Source: an uncultured Sphingomonas sp. (lineage in GTDB: Bacteria; Pseudomonadota; Alphaproteobacteria; Sphingomonadales; Sphingomonadaceae). Taken from it: a stretch of DNA of 61,275 nucleotides. The notes below the pieces were generated by a model. The model was given only the letters and a program-made list of their open reading frames with translations. It was not told the origin of the DNA and made no database searches. The stretch covers positions 1-61,275 of the forward strand of contig NZ_CALMPA010000016.1 of the NCBI RefSeq assembly GCF_937871615.1, written 5' to 3'. The position numbers were made by a program, and so were the translations under genes. Shown here one piece after another: positions 29,772 through 37,950 of this stretch; position 1 is the first letter of the stretch, and the number at the start of each line of letters is the position of its first letter.

Positions 29772-31268
29772 TTAGCCCATCGTCGGGATGACGAATGCGT
29801 TGCCGCCATCGGGCGAGCCATCGGGCCAGCGCTGCGTCACGGTTTTCACCTTGGTCCAGAACTTCACGCCTTCCAGCCCGTGCTGGTTGGTGTCGCCGAA
29901 TGCCGAGCGCTTCCACCCGCCGAAGGTGTGATAGGCGACGGGCACCGGGATCGGCACGTTGATGCCCACCATCCCGACATTCACCCGCGCGGCGAATTCG
30001 CGCGCGGCATGGCCGTTGCGGGTGAAGATCGCCACGCCATTGCCATATTGATGATCGCTGGCGAGCTTGAGCGCCGCCTCGAAATCGCCCGCGCGGACGA
30101 TCTGGAGCACGGGGCCGAAGATTTCCTCCTTATAGGCGGACATCTGCGGCGTGACGCGATCGAACAAGGTCGGGCCGATGAAGAAGCCTTCCTCATGCCC
30201 CTGCAGCTTGAAGCCGCGCCCGTCGACGACGAGTTCGGCGCCTTCGTCCACCCCGGTCTGGATCCAGTTTTCGATCCGCTGGAGGTGCTGCGCGGTGACG
30301 ACGGGGCCGTAATGCGCATCCGCATCGGTGGAGACGCCGACGCGCAGCGCGTCGATCGCCGGAAGCAGCTTCTCGCGCAGCGCGTCCGCCGTCTTGTCGC
30401 CGACCGGCACGACCACCGGCAGCGCCATGCAGCGTTCGCCCGCCGAGCCGAACGCCGCGCCGGCAAGATCGGCCACCACCTGATCGAGATCGGCATCGGG
30501 CATGACGATACCGTGGTTCTTCGCCCCGCCCATCGCCTGCACGCGCTTGCCCGCGTCAACGCCGCGCCGATAGACGTAATGCGCGATATCGGATGAGCCG
30601 ACGAAGCTGACGGCGGAGATCGCCGGATGATCGAGGATCGCGTCGACCATTTCCTTGTCGCCATGGACGACCTGGAAGATGCCCGCCGGCATCCCGGCTT
30701 CAAGGAACAGCTCCGCCAGCCGCACCGGCAATGAGGGATCGCGCTCCGACGGCTTCAGGATGAAGGCATTGCCGCACGCGGTGGCCACCGCGCCCATCCA
30801 CAGCGGGATCATCGCCGGGAAGTTGAACGGGGTGATGCCAGCGACGACGCCGAGCGGCTGGCGCATCGAATATACATCAATGCCGGGGCCGGCGCCTTGC
30901 GTATATTCGCCCTTCAGGACATGCGGGATGCCGCACGCGAACTCCACCACTTCCAGCCCGCGCTGGATATCGCCGCGCGCGTCCGCCACGACCTTGCCGT
31001 GTTCGGAGGCGAGCAATTCGGCGAGGCCCTGGATGTTCGCCTCGACCAGTTCCTTGAAACGGAACATCACGCGCGCGCGGCGCTGCGGGTTGGTCGCGGC
31101 CCATGCCGGCTGCGCGGCCTGCGCGGCGGCGACCGCGCGATCGAGATCGGCCCCGGTGCCGAGCGCCACGCGCGCCTGCACCTTGCCGGTGTTGGGATCG
31201 AACACATCGCCCATGCGGCCCGCGCCGCCACCGGAATGGCCGGCAATGAGATGATCTATCACGCGCAT
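29772..31268 (-). CDS. mmsA: CoA-acylating methylmalonate-semialdehyde dehydrogenase
   Basis: Converts methylmalonate semialdehyde to propionyl-CoA, CO2 and NADH, the last step of valine catabolism. 498 residues of the aldehyde dehydrogenase fold. Visible are GVVAGITPFNFPAMIPLWM, FVGSSDIAHYVY, AMGGAKNHGIVMPDADLDQV and the catalytic cysteine in GSAGERCMALPVVV, the MmsA-specific sequence. ATG 31268 (MRVIDHLIAG) follows GGAGAG; a longer frame starts at 31319 without support. First gene of the leftward cluster, divergent from a LysR regulator. Confidence 0.96.
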   Translation of the reverse strand: MRVIDHLIAGHSGGGAGRMGDVFDPNTGKVQARVALGTGADLDRAVAAAQAAQPAWAATNPQRRARVMFRFKELVEANIQGLAELLASEHGKVVADARGDIQRGLEVVEFACGIPHVLKGEYTQGAGPGIDVYSMRQPLGVVAGITPFNFPAMIPLWMGAVATACGNAFILKPSERDPSLPVRLAELFLEAGMPAGIFQVVHGDKEMVDAILDHPAISAVSFVGSSDIAHYVYRRGVDAGKRVQAMGGAKNHGIVMPDADLDQVVADLAGAAFGSAGERCMALPVVVPVGDKTADALREKLLPAIDALRVGVSTDADAHYGPVVTAQHLQRIENWIQTGVDEGAELVVDGRGFKLQGHEEGFFIGPTLFDRVTPQMSAYKEEIFGPVLQIVRAGDFEAALKLASDHQYGNGVAIFTRNGHAAREFAARVNVGMVGINVPIPVPVAYHTFGGWKRSAFGDTNQHGLEGVKFWTKVKTVTQRWPDGSPDGGNAFVIPTMG

Positions 31269-31385
31269 GGGGAGGCTCTCCACGAATTGGTGTTTGATCG
31301 GCTTGTAGCCCTGCGGCAATTATGCACTCAACCCGCTTAATTTGCCGGTGGGTGGTGCATTTTTGCAGGATAACGGCGCCGGCGC

Positions 31386-31442
31386 GCTCCCCCGCCCCGC
31401 CTCCCATGCCAGTATTCTGAATGGGAGGCGGGGCGGGGGAGC
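31386..31442. repeat. REP-like extragenic hairpin, copy 1 (mmsA-LysR gap)
   Basis: Perfect 22-bp inverted repeat (31386-31407 and 31421-31442) around a 13-nt loop. Arms begin GCTCCCCCGCCCCGCC and mirror it. The segment from TATTCTGAATGGGAGGC onward matches the second hairpin at 33826-33907 in about 34 of 37 positions, so the two belong to one dispersed family. It lies between the divergent mmsA and LysR genes. Confidence 0.85.
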
Positions 31443-31474
31443 GGGCCGGAGCAGCGACAAACAAGGCAACGACG

Positions 31475-32332
31475 ATGCGGAACTGGGATGATCTGCGCAT
31501 ATTTCTCGCGGTGGCGCATAGCGGGCGAGTCGCCCCGGCGGCGCGCGCACTGGGAGTGGACGCCACCACCGTCGCGCGGCGGCTCGCGCGGCTGGAAGGC
31601 GCGATGGGCGCGGCGCTGTTCGAAACGGTGGCGGGCGAGCGGCGGCTGTCCGAGGCGGGGCAGGCGCTGCTCCAGCACGCCGAAACGATCGACGCGGCGA
31701 TCTCCGCCGCGAGCGAGGGCGAGGTGGCGACGGGCGCCGCTGGGCATGTGCGGCTGAGCGTCGCGGAAGGGCTGGCGACGCATGTGCTGGCGCCGCGCGT
31801 GCCCGCTTTCGCCGCCGCCTATCCGCGCATCCGGCTCGATCTCATCACCGCGTCGGGCCTGCTCGATCCGTCGAAACGCGAGGCGGATATCGCGGTGATG
31901 CTGGCGCGCCCGCGCAACCGGCAATTGATCGCGGCGCGGCTGGTCGATTATCGCCTGCGATTATACGCCACGCCCGGCCATCTCGCGGCGGCGGGGATGC
32001 CCGAGACGGCGGCGGCGCTGGAGCGACATGTGCTGGCAAGCTATGTGCCCGAACATCTCCATGCGCCCGAACTCGATTATCTGTCCGAAGTGCACGACGG
32101 TCTGGTCGCGAGGCTGCGCAGCACGAGCATCAACGTCCAGCACGCGATGATCGCGGCGGGCGCGGCGATCGGCATCCTGCCCGATTTCATCGCCGCGGGC
32201 GACGCGCGGTTGGTGCCGGTGCTCCCGCATATCGTGCTGCACCGCGCCTTCTGGCTCGTCACCCATGCCGATGGACAGGCGACGCCACGGATTCAGGCGG
32301 TATCGTCATGGTTGCGCGAGGCGGTGGGGTAG
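31475..32332 (+). CDS. LysR-family transcriptional regulator
   Basis: 285 residues. N-terminal winged HTH (MRNWDDLRIFLAVAHSGRVA then PAARALGVDATTVARRLARL) and a C-terminal periplasmic-binding-like effector domain (HVRLSVAEGLATHVLAPRVP onward). ATG 31475 was chosen because upstream codons fall in the hairpin repeat. Divergent from mmsA, so it is the natural candidate for control of the valine cluster; this is inference from position. An ATGCAC/GTGCAT inverted pair at 31322-31327 and 31355-31360 lies in the shared gap and could be part of its operator. Ends 7 bp from the convergent rpoN stop. Confidence 0.9.
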   Translation: MRNWDDLRIFLAVAHSGRVAPAARALGVDATTVARRLARLEGAMGAALFETVAGERRLSEAGQALLQHAETIDAAISAASEGEVATGAAGHVRLSVAEGLATHVLAPRVPAFAAAYPRIRLDLITASGLLDPSKREADIAVMLARPRNRQLIAARLVDYRLRLYATPGHLAAAGMPETAAALERHVLASYVPEHLHAPELDYLSEVHDGLVARLRSTSINVQHAMIAAGAAIGILPDFIAAGDARLVPVLPHIVLHRAFWLVTHADGQATPRIQAVSSWLREAVG

Positions 32333-32339
32333 CGCAGCC

Positions 32340-33815
32340 TCAGCCCAACCCGCCCAGCGCCTTCTGGCGGCGGCGCTGCACCGAGCTGCCGATCCCCAGC
32401 GCCTCGCGATATTTGGCGACGGTGCGGCGCGCGATATCGAAGCCGCGCGTGTTGAGCAGCTCGACCAAGGTGTCGTCGGACAGGATCTTCGCGCCCTCGT
32501 TCTGGATCAGCGCGCGGATCGCGGCCTTCACCGCCTCCGCCGACACCGCGTCGCCACCGTCCGCCGCCGCGATGCCTGAGGTGAAGAAATATTTCAGCTC
32601 GAACTGGCCGCGCGCGCAGCTCAGATATTTGTTCGAGGTGACGCGGCTGACGGTCGATTCGTGCATCTCGATCGCATCCGCCACCTGACGCAGGGTGAGC
32701 GGGCGAAGATGCGCCACGCCCTTCAGGAAGAACGCTTCCTGCTGCTTCACGATCTCGGTCGCGACGCGGATGATCGTGCGCTGCCGCTGATCGAGCGCCT
32801 TCACCAGCCAGTTGGCGCTGGCGAGACATTCGCTGAGCCACGCCTTCGATGCCTTGTTCTGCGCGCCTGCGGCCAGCTCCCCGTAATAGCGCCGGTTAAT
32901 CAGCACGCGCGGCAGGGTGGAATTGTTGATCTCGATCGCCCAGCCGCCCTGCGTGCGGGTGATGAACAGATCGGGCACCACCGCGGGCGCCACATCGCCG
33001 CCATAGCGGCAGCCGGGCTTCGGATCATAACCGCGCAACTCGCGGATCATGTCCGCCATATCCTCGTCATCGACCTGGCAGATGCGCTTCAGGCGCGCGA
33101 TCTCGCCGCGCGCGAGCAGATCGAGATGCTCGATCAGCCGCGCCATGCACGGATCGTAGCGATCCGCCTCCTTCGCCTGCAACGCGATGCACTCGGCAAG
33201 ATCACGCGCGCCGACGCCGGTGGGGTCGAAGGTCTGGATCACCCCGAGCACCTGCTCGACCATCGCCAGCGGAACGCCGAGCCGGGTGGCGATTTCCAGC
33301 AGGTTCGCGGTGAGATAGCCCGCCTCGTCGATCAGATCTATCAGGTGCCGCGCGACGAGCAGGCTTGCGCCCGACAGCGCGTTGCCCGCCTGCGCGGACA
33401 GGTGATCGGCAAGGCTCGGCGGGTTTTCCGCGAAGGCATCGAGATCGGGGGCGTCGTCACCCGCGACGCTGCCGCCCGCGCCGCCCAGCCCCACCGTATC
33501 CACCGCCGCATCGTCGAAGCGTTCGGCGGCGATATCGACGTCGAGCGCCTCCCCCGCCGCCTCGCCCGCCATCACCAGTTCGTCGGCGCCCGCCGGCTCC
33601 TCACGCGGGGCGTCGGCGGGTTCGCGTTCGTTGACCGGCGCATTGTCGTCGGCCGGGCTGGTCGCTTCGAGCAGCGGGTTCTTCTCCAGCTCCTCCGCGA
33701 TGACGCCTTCGATCTCCAGGTTGGATAGCGCCAGCAGCTTGATCGCCTGCTGGAGCTGCGGCGTCATCACCAGCGATTGCGACTGGCGCAGATCGAGGCG
33801 CGGCGCGAGCGACAT
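32340..33815 (-). CDS. rpoN: RNA polymerase sigma-54 factor
   Basis: Alternative sigma factor for nitrogen and other enhancer-dependent genes. 491 residues with the glutamine/leucine-rich region I (LRQSQSLVMTPQLQQAIKLL), an acidic region II (about 55-130), the core-binding domain, the HTH, and the RpoN box ARRTVAKYRE (462-471). The true start is ATG 33815 (MSLAPRLDL). The open frame upstream only translates the hairpin repeat between rpoN and lptB. Downstream, the hpf and ptsN genes often found after rpoN are missing; a convergent LysR gene lies there instead. Confidence 0.96.
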   Translation of the reverse strand: MSLAPRLDLRQSQSLVMTPQLQQAIKLLALSNLEIEGVIAEELEKNPLLEATSPADDNAPVNEREPADAPREEPAGADELVMAGEAAGEALDVDIAAERFDDAAVDTVGLGGAGGSVAGDDAPDLDAFAENPPSLADHLSAQAGNALSGASLLVARHLIDLIDEAGYLTANLLEIATRLGVPLAMVEQVLGVIQTFDPTGVGARDLAECIALQAKEADRYDPCMARLIEHLDLLARGEIARLKRICQVDDEDMADMIRELRGYDPKPGCRYGGDVAPAVVPDLFITRTQGGWAIEINNSTLPRVLINRRYYGELAAGAQNKASKAWLSECLASANWLVKALDQRQRTIIRVATEIVKQQEAFFLKGVAHLRPLTLRQVADAIEMHESTVSRVTSNKYLSCARGQFELKYFFTSGIAAADGGDAVSAEAVKAAIRALIQNEGAKILSDDTLVELLNTRGFDIARRTVAKYREALGIGSSVQRRRQKALGGLG

Positions 33816-33825
33816 TATTCGAGGT

Positions 33826-33907
33826 GCGGCACCGGCCCGCTTCCCCACCCGGCGTCCCACGGCATATCCTGAATGGGAGGCCGGGTGGGGGAGCGGGCCG
33901 GCGCCGC
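33826..33907. repeat. REP-like extragenic hairpin, copy 2 (lptB-rpoN gap)
   Basis: Inverted repeat with 34-nt arms (33826-33859 and 33874-33907) carrying three mismatches, around the loop CGGCATATCCTGAA. Its right arm, TGGGAGGCCGGGTGGGGG onward, is nearly identical to that of copy 1 at 31421-31442. It fills most of the 118-bp gap between the lptB stop and the rpoN start, so a very stable RNA structure would form in the lptB-rpoN transcript directly before the rpoN start. Confidence 0.85.
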
Positions 33908-33933
33908 GCGCATGGCGAAGCCGGACCAGAACA

Positions 33934-34710
33934 TCAGAGCGAGAAGCCCTCGCCGAGATAGAGGCGGCGGACGTTGGCGTCGGCGACCAGCTCCTCCGGA
34001 GAGCCGGTGAACAGCACGCGGCCATCGTAGATGATGTACGCGCGATCGACGATGTCGAGCGTTTCGCGCACGTTATGATCGGTAATCAGCACGCCGATAT
34101 CGCGGCGCTTCAGATCCTTCACCAGATCGCGGATATCGGCGATCGAAATGGGGTCGATGCCGGCGAACGGCTCGTCGAGCAGCATGATCGTCGGATCGGC
34201 GGCCAGCGCGCGTGCGATCTCCGCGCGGCGGCGTTCGCCACCCGAGAGCGCCATCGCCGGCGCGGCGCGCAGCCGGGTTAGGCCGAATTCGTCGAGCAGC
34301 CTGTCGAGCCGCGCCCGCCGCGCCGCCGGATCGCGGATGCCGAGTTCCAGCACCGCCATGATGTTCTTCTCGATCGTCAGCCCGCGGAAGATCGAGGTTT
34401 CCTGCGGCAGATAGCCAAGGCCGAGGATCGCGCGGCGGTACATCGGCAATCCGGTGATATCCTGCCCATCGAGCATGATGCGCCCGGCATCGGGGTTCAC
34501 CAGCCCCATCACCGAATAGAAACAGGTGGTCTTGCCCGCGCCGTTCGGGCCGAGCAGCCCGATCACTTCACCGCGCCCGACCGAGACGGACACGTCGCTC
34601 AGCACGACACGCTTGTCGTAGCTTTTGGCGATCGACACCACCTGCAGGCCATCGGCCAGCGGCGGTTCCGCGATCGTTTCGATCCGATCCAGGCTGGTCA
34701 CGTCATCCAT
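33934..34710 (-). CDS. lptB: LPS export ABC transporter ATPase LptB
   Basis: Cytoplasmic ATPase of LptB2FG, which extracts LPS from the inner membrane. 258 residues with Walker A GPNGAGKTT, Q-loop GYLPQETSIFRG, signature ALSGGERRRAEIARAL, Walker B IMLLDEPFAGIDPISI and H-loop LITDHNVRE. The family-diagnostic PLP-MYRRA.LG segment is present. It carries about 20 extra N-terminal residues. Follows lptA by 118 bp in the rnd-lptC-lptA-lptB-rpoN order. Confidence 0.97.
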   Translation of the reverse strand: MDDVTSLDRIETIAEPPLADGLQVVSIAKSYDKRVVLSDVSVSVGRGEVIGLLGPNGAGKTTCFYSVMGLVNPDAGRIMLDGQDITGLPMYRRAILGLGYLPQETSIFRGLTIEKNIMAVLELGIRDPAARRARLDRLLDEFGLTRLRAAPAMALSGGERRRAEIARALAADPTIMLLDEPFAGIDPISIADIRDLVKDLKRRDIGVLITDHNVRETLDIVDRAYIIYDGRVLFTGSPEELVADANVRRLYLGEGFSL

Positions 34711-34828
34711 ATTCGCGCCGACCTCGCAGTTTCTTGGTTGCCGCCCGTCGCATCGCCGCGTGACTGGCAGGATTCATGCATGGTTCTTTTGCCCGAGCCG
34801 GCATCGAGATGAAAGCCCCGTCCGCCCG

Positions 34829-35389
34829 TCAGTTCCTGCTTGCCGGCGCGGCGTTGTTCGCGCGTTTGGGGACGGAGAAGGTGCCGGTGACGCGGCCCGA
34901 AGGCGCGGTCGTCACGCTCCCGCCGGGCAGCGATCCGGATGCCTTGGGCGCGGTTGAGCCGTCGATCACCGCGCGCCCGGTATCGAGATTGAGCGTCAGC
35001 CGCCCGCCGTTGACGGTGTTCGACCCGCCTTGTTGCAGCGAGACATTGCCGACCATCGTGATGATGTGGCGATTGAGATCATATACCGCGAACTGGCTTT
35101 TCGCGACCTGGTCGGGCCGTTTGACGATCACGCCGCCCGCCGCGTCCAGCCGCGATACCTGTGGATTTCCGTCCACCACCTGCCCGGTATAGGCGACGGT
35201 CACGCGCTGCGCGTTCAAGGTCATTTCCGCCTGGCGAACCGCCACATTGCCGGTGAGCACCGCGCGGTTCGCCTTGTCCTGCAATTGAATCTGGTTCGCG
35301 CCGAAATCAATCGGCGCCGACGAATCGTGACGGGTCTGCGCCTGTGCCGTCGAAGCGACGAGGAGCAAAAGGAGGGCGAGGCGCTGCAT
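34829..35389 (-). CDS. lptA: LPS transport periplasmic protein LptA
   Basis: Periplasmic beta-jellyroll bridge that carries LPS from LptC to LptD. 186 residues with a signal peptide (MQRLALLLLLVASTAQAQ) and the OstA-like core (IDFGANQIQLQDKANRAVLT then GNVAVRQAEMTLNAQRVTVA). The C-terminus is a low-complexity serine/proline tail. It begins 8 bp after the lptC stop, consistent with an operon. Confidence 0.94.
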   Translation of the reverse strand: MQRLALLLLLVASTAQAQTRHDSSAPIDFGANQIQLQDKANRAVLTGNVAVRQAEMTLNAQRVTVAYTGQVVDGNPQVSRLDAAGGVIVKRPDQVAKSQFAVYDLNRHIITMVGNVSLQQGGSNTVNGGRLTLNLDTGRAVIDGSTAPKASGSLPGGSVTTAPSGRVTGTFSVPKRANNAAPASRN

Positions 35390-35397
35390 GATCGCCG

Positions 35398-36036
35398 CTA
35401 TTTCGTGCGTCTCGGCACGATGTGCAAGCGCGCGTTGCCGGTGAGCGTCACGGTATGCGTATCGAGATCGGCATCGAACCTGTCGGCGCTGAACGTGCCC
35501 TGCCGCACCGTGCCGGTCACCGGATTGTCGGATCGCATCCGGCGCGTCTTGAGGTCCACCGTCGCGTCGCGCGTATCGAGCGTGTAGCCATCCGGCCCGC
35601 GGAACGCGATCGGGCCGTCGACCGAAACCTGTTCGGTATCCATATTATAGCGCCCCTGGTTCGCGACGAGCGACGCGGGGCCGTCGGTCAGCCGGATATC
35701 GGCGGCGAGCTGCTGGAGCCGCACGACGGGTTCCGCAGAGCTTTTCTGGATCGCGGAGCCGGCGGTCAGCTCGAACGGCTGGCCCTTGCCATCCTCGCCG
35801 CGATAGCGCGCGGCCTGGATCTTCAGCCGTTCTTTCGCGACCTCCACCTTGTTCTTGTCGAGCACGAACGAAACGTCGCCGCCCGAGGTGAGCGGCGCCA
35901 TCACCAGAAAGGCGGTGAGCACGCCGATCAACACCGGCAGAATCCAGTTCGCCGCGCCGACGATCCGATCGTGCGGGCTCCCCGGCGCCGCCCAGCGCTG
36001 ACGCGCATCCAGCGCCGGGGCGGCCATGTCAGGCAT
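35398..36036 (-). CDS. lptC: LPS export protein LptC
   Basis: Bitopic inner-membrane protein linking LptB2FG to LptA. 212 residues: a short cytoplasmic start, one membrane helix (ILPVLIGVLTAFLVMAPLTS), then the periplasmic beta-jellyroll (VTGTVRQGTFSADRFDADLD then THTVTLTGNARLHI). ATG 36036 overlaps the rnd stop by 8 bp; ATG 36027 is the alternative. Neither has a strong ribosome site, which suggests coupling to rnd. The long upstream frame is antisense to nothing useful and was dropped. Confidence 0.88.
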   Translation of the reverse strand: MPDMAAPALDARQRWAAPGSPHDRIVGAANWILPVLIGVLTAFLVMAPLTSGGDVSFVLDKNKVEVAKERLKIQAARYRGEDGKGQPFELTAGSAIQKSSAEPVVRLQQLAADIRLTDGPASLVANQGRYNMDTEQVSVDGPIAFRGPDGYTLDTRDATVDLKTRRMRSDNPVTGTVRQGTFSADRFDADLDTHTVTLTGNARLHIVPRRTK

Positions 36037-36649
36037 GGGCGAAAATATCGGTCTCGGGCCAGCCGGCGAGATCCAGCTCGGCGCGGTGGGGAAGGAAATC
36101 GAAACAGGCCTGGGCGAGCGCCATCCGCCCCTCGCGCACGAGCCGGCGGTCGAACTCCTCCTTGAGCTGATGCAGGAAACGCACGTCGGACGCGGCATAA
36201 TCCTTCTGCGCTTCGGACAATACCGGGCCGCCCCAGTCCGAGGATTGCTGCTGCTTGGAGATATCCTGCCCGAGCAATTCGCGCACCAGCTCCTTCAGCC
36301 CGTGGCGATCGGTGTAGGTGCGCACCAGCCGCGAGGCGATCTTGGTGCAATAGACCGGCGCCGCCACCACGCCCAGATAATGGCGAATCGCCGCGAGATC
36401 GAAGCGCGCGAAATGATAGAGCTTGAGCCGCGCGGGATCGGCGAGCACCGCGCGCAGATTGGGCGCGGCATAATCCGATCCGGGGGCGAAGCGAATCAGA
36501 TGCTCGTCGCCGCCGCCGTCGGACAATTGCACCACGCACAGCCGGTCGCGCGGGGTGATGAGCCCCATCGTCTCGGTATCGACCGCGATCGAGGCGCCCG
36601 GCGCGAATACGTCTGAGGGGAGGTCTTCCTCGTGGAAATGAACGGTCAT
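36029..36649 (-). CDS. rnd: Short RNase D-type 3'-5' exonuclease
   Basis: 206-residue DEDDy exonuclease. Exo I motif AVDTETMGL (Asp24, Glu26), exo II YHFARFDLAAI, and exo III DYAASDVRFL (Tyr and Asp) are all visible. The C-terminal HRDC domains of the 370-residue E. coli RNase D are absent, as in the short form common in alphaproteobacteria. Probably involved in RNA 3'-end trimming. First gene of the lpt operon, as in related genomes. Confidence 0.92.
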   Translation of the reverse strand: MTVHFHEEDLPSDVFAPGASIAVDTETMGLITPRDRLCVVQLSDGGGDEHLIRFAPGSDYAAPNLRAVLADPARLKLYHFARFDLAAIRHYLGVVAAPVYCTKIASRLVRTYTDRHGLKELVRELLGQDISKQQQSSDWGGPVLSEAQKDYAASDVRFLHQLKEEFDRRLVREGRMALAQACFDFLPHRAELDLAGWPETDIFAHA

Positions 36650-37029
36650 TGCGCCGCCCTAGCGGGCGAGCGACCATCGCTCAATGCCCCGCAAGGCGGC
36701 TGACAGCGCGGGAAAGGCACGAATCATCGGCTGGTGTGGCATTTGCGCGCGCCGGCACGCGGCGTTTTTTGTTGAGCGAAGCGCGTGCGAATCCGTGTTC
36801 GTCTAGGCACTTCTTGCGACAACCTGTGTTTAACGTGCGACAGTCTTGCAAGTATCGGCATGTTAAATGGCGTTCCGAATACGATTCTGTTCGCGGTTAG
36901 AACAAAGCTGGGCTATGGCGGCATCTGTGGCGCAAAAGGTTTGGTGCCCGAAGAGGTGTGGTTGCAATTCGCCGTCCGGCGCGCACCTCTTAACGGCGAA
37001 GTCGGGCGGATGGGAAGACGAACGGGTTT
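36650..37029. other. 380-bp gap upstream of the cold-shock gene
   Basis: Divergent gap between rnd and the cold-shock gene with no supported protein gene. It is noticeably less GC-rich than its surroundings around 36770-36930, with stretches such as GTTTTTTGTTGAGC and TGTTTAACGTGC. It probably contains the promoter and a long 5' leader of the cold-shock mRNA, a known feature of csp genes. No defined -35/-10 pair could be fixed. Confidence 0.55.
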
Positions 37030-37824
37030 ATGGGTTTCGACAAAGGTAACCGCGGACAACGTGGCGGGCGCGGCCGCGACAAGCGCGACAGTTTCGGCGG
37101 CGATGAGTCCGGCGGTGACTTCGGTGGCGGCTTCGGCGGCGGCTACGGTGGTGGTGGCTTCGGTGGCGGCGGCTTTGGCGGCGGCGGTGGTTTCCGCGGC
37201 GGCGGCGGCGGTTTCCGTGGCGGCGGTGGCGGCTTCGGCGGCGGCGGTGGTGGTTTCCGCGGCGGCGGCGGGATGCCCCCGCAGGTCGTTGGCGAAGGCA
37301 CGGGCGTCGTAAAATTCTTCAACGCGCAGAAGGGCTTCGGCTTTGTCGTGCGCGATGATGGCGGCGAGGACGTGTTCGTTCACATCTCCGCCGTGGAGCA
37401 GGCCGGGCTGACGGGCCTTGCCGAGGGCCAGCCGCTTGGCTTCACCCTCGTCGATCGCGGCGGTCGCATCTCGGCCACCGAACTCAAGATCGACGGTGAG
37501 CCGATGCCGGTTCAGGAGCGCGCTCCGCGTGACGGCGGCTTCGATTCCGGGCGTGATGGCGGCTTCGGCGGCCCGCGCGGCGGCGGCGCCCCCCAGCGCC
37601 AGCTCACTGGCGAGAAGGCGACCGGCACGGTCAAGTTCTTCAACGCGATGAAGGGCTTCGGCTTCATTCAGCGCGATGACGGGCAGCCCGATGCGTTCGT
37701 CCACATTTCCGCGGTGGAACGCGCCGGCCTCGGCGGCCTGAACGAGGGCGATCGCCTGTCGTTCGAGATCGAGGTTGATCGTCGCGGCAAGTACGCGGCG
37801 GTGAACCTTCAGCAGTCGAGCTGA
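37030..37824 (+). CDS. Cold-shock protein with glycine-rich N-terminus and two cold-shock domains
   Basis: 264-residue nucleic-acid chaperone. Residues 1-25 are basic (RGGRGRDKRD). Residues about 27-80 are a low-complexity run of FGGGG, YGGGG and FRGGGG units. Two cold-shock domains follow (about 86-155 and 195-262), each with RNP1 (KGFGFV, KGFGFI) and RNP2 (VFVHI, AFVHI). A glycine-rich linker (FDSGRDGGFGGPRGGG) separates them. Ordinary Csp proteins are about 70 residues. The tail resembles RGG-type RNA-binding regions. A strong terminator follows. Confidence 0.92.
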   Translation: MGFDKGNRGQRGGRGRDKRDSFGGDESGGDFGGGFGGGYGGGGFGGGGFGGGGGFRGGGGGFRGGGGGFGGGGGGFRGGGGMPPQVVGEGTGVVKFFNAQKGFGFVVRDDGGEDVFVHISAVEQAGLTGLAEGQPLGFTLVDRGGRISATELKIDGEPMPVQERAPRDGGFDSGRDGGFGGPRGGGAPQRQLTGEKATGTVKFFNAMKGFGFIQRDDGQPDAFVHISAVERAGLGGLNEGDRLSFEIEVDRRGKYAAVNLQQSS

Positions 37825-37845
37825 TCGACGCTTTAATGATTGATG

Positions 37846-37887
37846 GCGGCCCGTCCGACTTCGCGTCGGGCGGGCCGCTTTCGTTTT
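37846..37887 (+). terminator. Rho-independent terminator after the cold-shock gene
   Basis: 14-bp stem (GCGGCCCGTCCGAC with GTCGGGCGGGCCGC, one G-U pair) and a 5-nt loop, followed by TTTCGTTTT. Positioned 22 bp after the stop codon and before the next gene. Confidence 0.9.
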
Positions 37888-37950
37888 GCCTGTGTGTCGC
37901 GCCGTCGGGCGTTATCGGTGTGGCCAGCAAAGGAAACGCTTGAGGTGACG

